Assembly: GCF_019393635.1 (NCBI RefSeq) | Contig: NC_057861.1 | Location: 459,042,330 to 459,106,329, forward strand | Direction: 5' to 3' | DNA from: Dromiciops gliroides | Taxonomy: Eukaryota; Chordata; Mammalia; Microbiotheria; Microbiotheriidae | Length of the DNA stretch: 64,000 nt | Shown: one piece after another, positions 55,143-64,000 of the stretch | Numbering within the stretch: position 1 is the stretch's first letter | Layout: every line of letters begins with the position of its first letter | Program-made: the position numbers and the translations under genes | Notes under the pieces: model-generated | Database searches by the model: none | Told to the model about the DNA's origin: nothing | The model's input: only the letters and a program-made list of their open reading frames with translations

Positions 55143-55652
55143 GTATCTTCTCAGAATGGCTCCAGCTACTCAGTGTTTTTAAAACTTTTGAATGTGAAGC
55201 TTGCATGTTGCCCTTCCCAGTTAGTGTTGTTCACTTTGACAATTCACATGCTTCCCCTTCTGCTTCTGGGTTATTATTTGCATTGGATTCTATAAGGAGA
55301 AAGCAGATCATTGTGCCAAAAAGGGAGGAAAAAACATCCATTCAATTCAAGCAAGCTTCTTGATTTCCAAACAAACTTATTTGCCTGGGCTTACTGTAAA
55401 ATCACTCTGGTGAAACAGTAGGAGTGAATGAAATATCCTGTTTTCTTACTGAATAGGCAGAACTTATTATATTATCAGCAGTATTTAACAAAGAATAAGG
55501 TGAACTCAGGAGGTCAGAACCTCTTGTAGAACAGAAGAGCAAAAGTTCATTTTAAAAAAAATTTTAGTGTGAATGAAGACCCTGAAAATAGCACCTCACA
55601 ACTCAGACCTCCAGGGTTTTAAGTAGGAGACATTAAAAAAAAAAAATAGAAG
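55143..55652. other. Intron 6 start; open frame continues from exon 6
   Basis: The exon 6 frame stays open for a further 73 codons to a stop at 55361-55363. Similarity to RHOBTB3 ends exactly at the donor, so I treat this as intron. Confidence 0.6.
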
Positions 55653-55800
55653 CGTGCCTGGGTGCGTAGAGCACTCTACTAGGAGTCAGAAATATCTGGG
55701 TTGCAATTCCACTTCTGACACAAGCCTTGTCAATTAATTTCTCGGAGCCTAATGCAATTGCCTAAACCTTATTTACTAAGTTATGAGTTCTCTATTGGAG
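55653..55800 (+). mobile_element. MIR-like SINE, diverged
   Basis: 'gcgtgcctgggtgcgtagagcactctactaggagtcag', 'atctgggttgcaattcc' are the head and early core; the tail is decayed. Confidence 0.65.
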
Positions 55801-56020
55801 GCAGTTCCCATACCAGTAAAATCAAAGATCCTTGATGTTTGGGGATATTTGTAATCAGAAGAAAACACAAAGAACTCTTCTCCATTTTTCATTTTAGAAG
55901 TATAAATTTACCAAGTATTTGTAAGGTACCTTGCTAGTTTGCCTTCTCATCACTTCCTTAGCTAGTCTCTCGACTAAATAACTAAAGAATTTTAAAGCAC
56001 ACTTTAAAAATTAGCTTACA

Positions 56021-56152
56021 GGTAATTAGGTGGCACAGTGGATAGAACACTGACCCTGGACTCAGGAGGACCTGAGTTTATATCCAGATTCGGTCACTTA
56101 CTAGGTGTGTGACCCTGGGCAAGTCATTTAATGTAGATTGCTTCCCCCCTAA
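56021..56152 (+). mobile_element. Short marsupial SINE in intron 6 with target duplication
   Basis: Plus copy, diverged in its 3' part. AAAAATTAGCTTACA at 56006-56020 matches AAAAATTAGCCTACA after it. Confidence 0.93.
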
Positions 56153-56169
56153 AAAAATTAGCCTACATT

Positions 56170-56766
56170 TGGGCAGGAGGAATACACAGATAAATTTAGG
56201 TAATTTCAATATCCTCCCCTCCATACTGCCTTTTTTCAGGTTCAGTTCATAGTACTCCTTCACCTTTTCCTTGGCTCCCTTTCTTTTCAGCTCTGAGAAA
56301 CCACTAAAATCCAAAGAAGCAGAAATTTTGCTTAATTTGTTTTAACAAACAAGGATATATAGCATAGCAAGATCATACATCTAAATTAACTTAAATGGAA
56401 AGTTTCAGATTTTAAATAACATTACAACTAACTTTGTAAAACAAGGAAAACTACTTACACCTTTACCTGTCTTCTCATCCATGGAGCTAGAATATGCTTT
56501 TCTCCTTTCAGACTGAAGCTAATCATCTTCCTAAGAGTAATCAGTAGGAAGCTTTTTTTATCTGATTCTGTACTTCAGAGTTTTTAACTGGGAACATATG
56601 GTAAATTTATTTTGGATGAATTAGGGGAAAGAGTATCCTCGTTTATGTGTATACAACCGTTCTAAAACTGTTGATGCTAGAAATTAGGTCACCTTTTCTC
56701 CTTCTGTTGTTTGTGTATAACCTACATATGTGAGTATGTGCATGCATATACACAAAATCTAACATT
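56170..56766. other. Intron 6, no recognised feature
   Basis: About 600 AT-rich bases; nothing identified. Confidence 0.4.
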
Positions 56767-56779
56767 GAAATTGATTCTT

Positions 56780-56952
56780 GGGGCAGCTAGGTGGCCCAGT
56801 GGATAGGGCACCGGCCCTGGATTCCGGAGTACCTGAGTTCAAATCTGGCCTCAGACGCTTAACACTTACTGGCTGTGTGACCCTGGGCAAATCACTTTAC
56901 CCCAATTGCCTCACCAAAAAAAAAAAAAAAGAAGAAGAAGAAAAGAAAGAAA
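56780..56952 (+). mobile_element. Short marsupial SINE, subfamily A, with target duplication
   Basis: A-type plus copy whose tail has grown into an A/GAA microsatellite. GAAATTGATTCTT at 56767-56779 and 56953-56965. Confidence 0.96.
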
Positions 56953-57047
56953 GAAATTGATTCTTTTTTTAAAAAAAAAAGAATAGCATATATACCTCTA
57001 AGCAACAAGGAAGTTATAGAATTAATGGGATGGAAAAGAATGAAGTC

Positions 57048-57510
57048 AAGTCAACTAGCATTTATTAAGTACCTACTATGGACCTGGCACTGTGCTAAAA
57101 ACATACCAAAAAAAAAGGCAAAAGCAGGTTCTGCCCACAAGGAACTCACAGTTTAGTGAGACAACGTAAAAACAACTATGTAGAAATAAGATATACACAG
57201 AATAAATTGGAGACTATCTCAGAAGGAAAGCACTGGCATTAAGGAGGAAAGATTTTGGCAGATGATAGGATTTTAGGAGAGATTTTAAGGAAGCCAGGAG
57301 GCAGAAGTGAAGAAGGGGAGAATCCCAGGCATGGGAGATGGCCAGTGAAAATACACAGACTGGAGAGATGGAGTGTGTTGTACGAGGAACAGCAAGGAAG
57401 CCAGAGTCACTGAAATAAAGACTACATGGAAGAGAGTAAGCTGTAAGAAGATTACAAAGGCAGGAAGGGGCCTGATTATGATGGGTTATGAAGGGTGATA
57501 TTAAGTGCTC
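57048..57510 (-). mobile_element. L2-type LINE fragment
   Basis: The plus strand reads 'agcatttattaagtacctactatggacctggcactgtgct', 'cacaaggaactcacagtttagtgagac', 'gattttaaggaagccaggaggc', 'gaacagcaaggaagccagagtcactg' in the order of the reversed L2 end. Confidence 0.8.
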
Positions 57511-57798
57511 TCAATCGATTTTGCTTAGGTAGAAGCAAAAATGCCATTAGTCAAGTGAATAACTTGCATCTAGTAGCTGCTAAATACAGGTTTGTCAAAT
57601 GAATAGCTCTAGGAGATATGACAAATAATGTGAATTAATGCATCTTGCTTAAGGACTTTGCTTAGTATTCTGGGTTATTATGTTTCAGATTTTGAATTCT
57701 TCAGTTCAAAATTTTATTTAAGAAAATTTTAATCAGGAAGAAAGGAATTCTTTTTTTTTTTTTTTGGTCTGTTTTTTTTTTCTTTTTTTTTTTTTTTA

Positions 57799-57932
57799 CG
57801 GGGCAATGAAGGTTAAGTGACCTGCCCAGGGTCACACAGCTAGTAAATGTCAAGTGTCTGAAGCCAGATTTGAACTCAGGTCCTCCTGAATCCAGGGCCG
57901 GTGCCTTATCCACTGCGCCACCTAGCTGCCCC
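57799..57932 (-). mobile_element. Short marsupial SINE, subfamily B, with target duplication
   Basis: B-type minus copy. AAGAAAGGAATTCT is repeated exactly at 57738-57751 and 57933-57946. The T run before it (57752-57797) is its long tail. Confidence 0.97.
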
Positions 57933-57946
57933 AAGAAAGGAATTCT

Positions 57947-58787
57947 AAATTGTGAATAGAAATAAAAAATAGTGTATAATGCTTTATTTCTTCATTATTT
58001 CAATGATCTGTAGGGATTTCCTTCACTGATACAGATGAGAACCCTTCTACAAATTAGGGGATGGTCTTTAAGAGTTTCTCTAGCCAAAAAATTTCATTAT
58101 TTTGCTGCCAACTTGACATTGAAATTCTCCAACCAACAATACACTCCATTACTGGGCCCATGCTCAAAACTTTCCCAGTTCAGTAGGACCTGTCAGACTC
58201 TCTGGAATAATAGCCTTTATAAACAGGATCACCTCTTTTACTACAGTGAGACTTGGAGTGGGAATTTAGTTAGTGGAGGTATAGGACTGTATTTTTTAAA
58301 GAAAGTTTTTTGAGGAAGAACTTTACTTTCCCCCTTTACAATAGTGCTATAGAGCTCAATTTTATTTACCAATTGGAACAGTATGAATTATTCATGCACC
58401 ACTAAGGTACTGCCTCTGTGCCTCATTGTGGCATGTAGGTCATTCGGGTTTCTTGAAGGCTTTGCTAACACAGCACAAGCTCTGGCAGGTTCTGCCGTGC
58501 TGGAAAAGCATACTGTTCCAGTGACTGGGCCTGCTGGCTGACAGTCCTTCTGACTGAGCATGGAGAGGCTCATCGCCAGGAGGTGATCGCCCACTTGGCG
58601 ATGAATTCTTTGGTCATTGTGTAACTCAGGAAATGAAGAGCAGTACAGAATATCCCCCAGTGCTAGGCAGCCCTCATTCCCTTCCCCAAACAGTATCAGA
58701 GTGGTAGAAAAGGAGTCAGTATATAAATCTGACTGTTGGTTCTCCAATTATAAGATCCTTGTCCAGTGACCAGTGAGTCCCTTTGAG
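57947..58787. other. Intron 6, unassigned; 119-codon minus-strand frame inside
   Basis: The frame at 58388-58747 is free of stops and its bases are more GC-rich than the surroundings, but I do not recognise the product and no partner exon is evident. Confidence 0.4.
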
Positions 58788-58975
58788 CCTCACAATAACT
58801 CTGGGAGCCACTATGTTATTATCCCCCATTTTACATTTTGCAGTTAAAGAAACTGAAGAAAACTGAGGTCAAGTGACTTGCCCAGGGTCACATAGTGTCT
58901 GAGCTAGATTTGAACTCATCTTCCTGACTCCTAGTCCTAGTGCTCTAGTCTTTCATCTAGACACCTCTTTATGAG
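58788..58975 (-). mobile_element. MIR-like SINE
   Basis: 'ctcacaataactctgggagcc', 'cccccattttacattttgcag', TCAAGTGACTTGCCCAGGGT, 'gagctagatttgaactcatcttcctgactcc'. Confidence 0.88.
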
Positions 58976-59861
58976 GACACCATAAATCCATATAAACCTG
59001 AATTCTTCTGAAGCTGCCATATGACTGCCAATCATGCAGTGATACCATGACCTCTGAAGAAGTGAAATTGCTTGTGAACCTACAGGTCACAAGAAAGCTT
59101 TGTGTTAGGCAGAAATAGACTGAAGCTCATTATGAATGATGATTTGTAAGGAACAAGTTGTGTAAAAAATTGTTAAAGAGATATAACAGCAGAAAAGGAG
59201 GTGGGTTGGTGGTATAGTAAAAGCACAGAATAGCAGATGGGTTAGGGTTTGGTCACATGCTTCTTTGGTCTTCACAAAAAAATATCTAGAATAAAGCCCC
59301 CAGCATACTGGTAGGGTGTATGGGGGAAGGGAGCATTAACACAGGATGAGAAGGCATGGATGTGCTGTGCCTCCCTTGGGAAGGACCCACAATGATGAAA
59401 TCACAGATTTGTCGGAGTATGTGAATTATTCAGCCATATGCTTTCATTACAAGAGAAGGTTAGATATATACTTCTCAAAGTGGCTTCATGCTTTGAAGTC
59501 ACTGTTGTGACCCAGTACATTGTGACAGCAACTTAATAAGTGAAGCCTTTGTTAGGCCTAGTGGCACCTCACTTTGTCCCAGATGGTAATTCATGTTAGA
59601 GAAATTTGACCAAATAAATAATTTAATAATTAGACATGTTTCTCCTCTTGAGGATAAAGGAGTAGTGCCCTTGGTATTCTTACAGATCTAATGCATTATT
59701 TCCCAATAAAGCACCAATTATGTGTAAGACTGGAGATTTTTTCTTTAATTGGACTGGACCTGCAAAATTGGCTGAGAGAATGCTAGGTCAGGAAACCTCC
59801 TTGTACCAGTATAGATCAGCAGCTGTGTTAGAACTTAATGTCTTAGGGGATCACCTGGGAT
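58976..59861. other. Intron 6, unassigned
   Basis: About 890 bases. The text at 59340-59850 has the look of an old interspersed repeat, but I cannot name a family. Confidence 0.35.
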
Positions 59862-59980
59862 CCTGAGAGGTTAAGTATCTTGCTTATGGTCACATAGTCA
59901 CTGTGTTCAGAGGTGGGGCTTGATCACAAGTCTCCTTGACTTTGAGGTCAACTGTCTATTTTGCCAAGCTGCCTCTTATC
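59862..59980 (-). mobile_element. MIR-like SINE fragment
   Basis: 'gagaggttaagtatcttgctta', 'tggtcacatagtcactg', 'gaggtggggcttgatcacaagtctccttgactttg'. Confidence 0.8.
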
Positions 59981-60424
59981 ATTCCCCAGCATAGCCAGAG
60001 TTGTTTAAATATCAGGATACTCCCACAGTGCATCAGTGCTGCACCAATTCAGCACTCTGAACTGTTCTGTCTGAGAAAGGGAGCACTGGCAGCAGCTTAC
60101 CTTAGGCAACAGGTAGAAAAGTTCATTATAGCCTTAGCAGTGAGAACATAGGGATATGAACCGCATGCTGAGATAAAGGGTGTTTGAATTCAGATGCATT
60201 ATAAACTTACTGCCAAAGGAGGAACTAGACAGAATTTGACTGAATCATTGAGAGGTATAAGCAATGTCGTGTCTGTAGCTGTTTGAGTGTTGAATAGAAT
60301 TATTATTGCAGATAAGTTCTAATATCAGCTGATGAAAGGGTGAGAAAACTTTGGGTTCACACATGTTTTGACACCTCATTCAGAGCTGTAAGTTATTCAC
60401 CAGATGTTCTATAATCAATCAACA
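59981..60424. other. Intron 6, no recognised feature
   Basis: About 445 bases; nothing identified. Confidence 0.4.
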
Positions 60425-61643
60425 TGGAGTTATTAAGTTCCAACTATGTGATAGGCACTGTGTTAACTCCTAGAAATACAGCTACAAAAATGAGATGGCC
60501 CCTAACCTGAAGGCATTTACATTCCATGGTGGGGCTGGGAGTGGTGCTGGAGAAATACAACATACTCATAGATGAATAAATTCAAAGATTTACACAAAGT
60601 AAATTAAGGTCATGGCTGGGTACTAATCACTGGGAGAATCTGGGAGGGCTCTTGAAGAAGGTGGCATTTGAGCTTAGCCTTGGAGGGAGGGAGTTAGGAA
60701 TTCCAAGAGGCAGAGATGAGAAATAATAGCATTCCATAGATGGGATACAACCTGTATCTAGGCATGGAGGTGCAATATGGAATGCCCTGGATATAGGGAA
60801 TGGCCAGTAGACCAGTTTGGATGAAGCCTAGAATGTTTGATGAGAGAGTATTGTCAATCAGCCCGAAAAGATAGGCTACAGCTAGATGTGAAGGACTGTA
60901 GACAGCAAATAAAGGGGTTTGCATTTATCCTAAAGACAGTGGGGACCCTCTGAAACCTCTTCAGCAGGAGAGTGCCAGAATTAGACCTGTGCTTTATGAA
61001 TATCAATTCCACTATTGTGTGGAGAATGGATTGGATGAGAGAGACCAGATATAGGTAGCTTTACTTAAGAGAAGGCTGATGCAGTAGTGCAGGTGAGAGG
61101 TTGTAAGGGCGTGAATTAGAATGATTGTGGTGTGAGTAGAGAGAAGGGCATAGATATAAGGGACCTTGAGGAATTAGAGTTGACAAGCCTTGGCAAAGTC
61201 TTAGAAATGGGAGGTGACCAAGAGTGAAAAGTTGAGTATAACTCCTAAGTAATGAACCTGGATGACTGGAAGAGTTGTGGTTCCCTTGACAAAATAGAAA
61301 ATTGAGAAGTAATTTTAGAAGTGTTTATGAGATATCCATGTTGAGGAATATAGAAGGCAGGTGGGGATATGGGACTGGAACTCAGGAGAGAGATGAGGAA
61401 CAGAAATATAAAAATTTGGGAGTCATCCATATGGTGCATGGTCAGATCTATGGGAGCTGATGAGATCACTAAGGTAAAGAGAGTATGCAGAGGTTCTCAA
61501 TTCTGTCCATGGACTTTTAAATAAATATTTTGATAACTATTTCAGTATAATTGGTTTCCTGTATAATTTTATGTATTCTATTTTATGCCTTCAAAACATT
61601 CTGAAAAAGGGTTGATGGGCTTCAGCAGATTGTGTCAGAAGGG

Positions 61644-61685
<42 letters not shown>
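61644..61685. repeat. (CT)n(CA)n microsatellite
   Basis: Twelve CT units followed by nine CA units; a C run lies at 61698-61718. Confidence 0.97.
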
Positions 61686-62171
61686 GAAGATGAAGACCCC
61701 CCTTCCCCCCCCCCCCAGTGTAGAAAGAAAAGAGGAGCAGGTCTGTGACAAAGTTCTGCAGCACAGCTATGCATATGGAGTCGGACATGGATGATTGTCC
61801 AGCAAAGGGGAGTGAGAAGAATTGGTCAGTTACCTAGGAAGAGAGTCATGAGAGAAGAGTGTTGCAAAAATCCAAAGAGATGATATTCAGGAGGGGAGTG
61901 GTCAGCAGGTCAAATGCCACACAGGAAGAGAAACAGACATTGCATTTAGCAATGTTGCTCATTGGTGACCTTGCAAATAGTTTCAATCTAGCATTGAGGG
62001 CAGAAGCCAGATTGCAAAAGGTTAAGAAGTAAGTGGGAGATGAGGAAGTAGAAGCAACAAATATAGACAACGTTTTTTAGGCGTTTATCTGAAAGGAAGG
62101 CCATATAGAAAACTATTTAACTCAAGGGCATGGTAGGGCCAAATAAAGGGTTTTTAGTTTTGGGGTGGGGT

Positions 62172-62304
62172 GGGGCAATGAGGGTTAAGTGACTTGCCCA
62201 GGGTCACACAGCTAGTAAGTGTCAAGTGTCTGAGGCCTGATTTGAACTTAGGTCCTCCTGAATCCAGGGCTGGTACTTGATTCACTGTGCCACCTAGCTG
62301 CCCC
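62172..62304 (-). mobile_element. Short marsupial SINE, subfamily B
   Basis: B-type minus copy (GGGGCAATGAGGGTTAAG, GTCAAGTGTCTG, TCCTGAATCC) inside the L2 relic. Confidence 0.95.
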
Positions 62305-62512
62305 CTCATTTTTTTTAAAGGATGGGAAAGATCTGGACAGGGTTGAGAGCAAAAAGGCAGGAACCAGTGTATAGAGTTTGAAAATTAGGTTAGGTTGTGA
62401 TTAGGGTTGAACTTCTGGAAAAGATGGGAGGGGATGGGATCAAGAGGCCAGATAGAGGGATTGGCTTTAGCAAGAATGGCTACTTCATTTTCTGAAATTG
62501 GGGAAAAGGAGG

Positions 62513-62532
62513 AGAGAGAGAGAGAGAGAGAA
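62513..62532. repeat. (GA)n microsatellite
   Basis: Ten GA units within the L2 relic. Confidence 0.95.
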
Positions 62533-62742
62533 TATGAAGCTTGAGAATGGAGCATGTTGTTGAGATGAAATGTGAAACTGAAAAAGGGACCTTACAAAGG
62601 ATGGCCTCTGCTTTTTCAATGAAGTGTGAAATGAGCTCCCCTGCAAAATGAGAAGGGAAAGGATGGCAAAGGAAGATTGAGAAGAGAGAAGGTAGCCTAT
62701 ACCTACTCTCAGGAGATTTTTTTTCTTAACAAATCTAGGTTC

Positions 62743-62910
62743 GGGGGCGGCTAGGTGGCACAGTGGATAAAGCACCGGCCCTGGATTCAGGAGTACCTGA
62801 GTTCAAATCCAGCCTCTGACACTTGACACTTACTAGCTGTGTGACCTTGGGCAAGTCACTTAACCCCCATTGCCCTGCAAAAAAAACCACAAAAAAAAAC
62901 CAAACAAAAA
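62743..62910 (+). mobile_element. Short marsupial SINE with target duplication
   Basis: Full plus copy with a B-type end (CATTGCCCTGCAAAA) and long A tail. AACAAATCTAGGTTC is repeated exactly at 62728-62742 and 62911-62925. Confidence 0.97.
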
Positions 62911-63029
62911 AACAAATCTAGGTTCTTGCCCTAGACTTAGGATCATTAGACGTCTACATTGGACCATGGATCTATAACGGGAAGCCAGGAGATTATAGGT
63001 TCATAAGCCTAGAGTAGAAAGGGACCTCA

Positions 63030-63205
63030 GAGGTCATGTAACCTTCTCCTGCCCTCCCCCCACCTCCCACCCCACTTCATTTTACAGATGAGGAACTGAG
63101 ACTGACTTGAGAAGTTAAGTGACTTGCCCAAAAGGCACAGAAGTAGTAGAACTAGGATTCAAACTCAGGTCTTTTGACTTCATATTCAATATACTTTTCA
63201 CTACA
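63030..63205 (-). mobile_element. MIR-like SINE
   Basis: CATTTTACAGATGAGGAACT, 'agttaagtgacttgcccaaaaggcac', 'actaggattcaaactcaggtc' and 'cttttcactac'. Confidence 0.88.
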
Positions 63206-63324
63206 CTTATAGTAAAACAGTAAATATATTAATAAGCATGTTTTGGGGGAAAAATTAATGTTACATAGCAATTCCCTCACAATAGGACTAGAAAGTAGAA
63301 GTCAGCAGCATATCATAGTGTAAG

Positions 63325-63492
63325 AACCATTGAATCTGGAGTTGGAAGACTTGGGCCTAATGCCGGCTCTGCTAACTTCCTACCTGTGTGACCTCGAAAA
63401 GTTTCTGGGCCTCAGTTTCCTCATTTATAAATTAAAAAAGAGGGGAGTCAGACAAGATTATTTTGAAGTTTCTTCTAACTAAATCCTATGAT
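63325..63492 (+). mobile_element. MIR-like SINE
   Basis: 'tctggagttggaagacttggg', 'acctgtgtgacctcg', TCTGGGCCTCAGTTTCCTCA, 'gtttcttctaactaaatcctatgat'. Confidence 0.85.
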
Positions 63493-63496
63493 CAAC

Positions 63497-63660
63497 AGTG
63501 GAGAGAACATGGGGTTTAAAGTCAAGACGCCTAGGGTTTTTTAATCTGGCTCAGTTGATCCTAGCCACTTAATTTATTTGAGTTTTAATTTCCTTATCTG
63601 CAAAAGAAAGAGGGGATTGGACTAATCTTCAGAATCCCTTCAAGTTTTAAATCTGTGGTC
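63497..63660 (+). mobile_element. MIR-like SINE, adjacent copy
   Basis: 'ggggtttaaagtcaagacgcctaggg', 'ttgagttttaatttccttatctgcaaaag', 'ggggattggactaatc', 'cttcaagttttaaatctgtg'. Confidence 0.8.
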
Positions 63661-63720
63661 TTAAGGAGTGGGTTTGTGCCAAGGAACTGGGTAAAGAAGA
63701 TAAATATATCCTTGTTAATA

Positions 63721-63882
63721 ACAACTCATAATGATAAAGCATTTGAAGGTTTACAAAGAAAATTCTTCACTCATAATGGGTAGGTAGTAATGCAGGTAAT
63801 ACTATCAGCATTCTACATAGGAAGAAAAGGAATACTAGAGAGATCAAGTGACTTTCCCAGGGCTACGTAGCTAGTGTCATAC
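63721..63882 (-). mobile_element. MIR-like SINE fragment
   Basis: 'aagcatttgaaggtttacaaag', 'gagatcaagtgactttcccagggctacgtagctag', a reversed MIR. Confidence 0.7.
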
Positions 63883-64000
63883 TGTGGTGTTTTGTGATAG
63901 ACCAGTATGATATGGGACCTATACAACTCTGGGCCTCCTGGCCATCCCAGGATCAGTGCAGGGTCTTTTCAGCGATTCTAATTTTAGAACTAGAGCTTCA

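Larger units (their letters stand above)
60425..62700 (-). mobile_element. Long L2-type LINE relic
   Basis: The plus strand follows the reversed L2 for about 2 kb: 'attaagttccaactatgtgataggcactgtg', 'cttgaagaaggtggcatttgagc', 'tttatcctaaagacagtgggga', 'gtgtggagaatggattggatgag', 'gcagtagtgcaggtgagagg', 'aagtcttagaaatgggaggtgaccaagag', 'aaatttgggagtcatccatatgg', and onward. A CT/CA microsatellite and a SINE interrupt it. Being in reverse orientation and degenerate, it has no coding role. Confidence 0.75.

Noticed and set aside
55364-64000. Next RHOBTB3 exon (rest of the first BTB domain and the second BTB domain)
   Set aside because: No frame resembling the expected continuation was found; it is probably beyond the window.

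Overview
The window is genomic DNA from a marsupial. More than twenty copies, on both strands, of a ~135-150 bp tRNA-headed SINE (head GGGGCAGCTAGGTGGCNCAG) occur with a longer relative whose 3' tail contains CTTTGCCAAGAAAACCCC. Both are typical of marsupial genomes, and older mammalian MIR, L2 and CR1/L3 relics lie underneath. The species cannot be named from sequence alone.

One host gene is clear: RHOBTB3, on the + strand, starting in a CpG-rich block at about 24.8-25.3 kb and running off the right end. Five coding exons are readable: 25650-25878, 31452-31644, 37405-37559, 53348-53459 and 54777-55142. All have GT/AG borders with matching phases. They encode about 352 residues: the divergent Rho-like domain and the first part of the BTB region. 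I recall the human protein as about 611 residues, so the rest should lie beyond 64 kb; I found no further exon between 55.1 and 64 kb. The start codon appears to be split by a 237-nt first intron (AT at 25411-25412, G at 25650), and the leader before it holds three short upstream ORFs.

Region by region: 1-24.7 kb is intergenic. It holds SINEs, three minus-strand L1 3' ends, L2 and CR1 relics, a Tigger-like DNA transposon relic (2048-2709), an old LTR with an embedded SINE (10221-11005) and a kallikrein (KLK14-like) processed pseudogene (14071-14822). From 23.4 to 32.4 kb (promoter, exons 1-3, intron 2) there are no young SINEs. From 32 to 53 kb, introns 3-4 are packed with nested repeats, including a cluster of same-orientation SINEs inside an ancient CR1 copy at 39-41 kb, an LTR in an L2 copy at 42.7 kb, a second copy of the SINE-bearing LTR at 44.4 kb and a direct duplication at 45.6-46.6 kb. 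Intron 5 carries a head-on inverted SINE pair, and intron 6 ends the window with a long minus-strand L2 relic.

I found no evidence for a new multi-gene system. The points most worth checking are the split start codon and upstream ORFs, the inverted SINEs around exon 6, the SINE shared at one site by two LTR copies, and the open frame past the exon 6 donor. Protein comparisons rest on remembered human sequences, not on a search.
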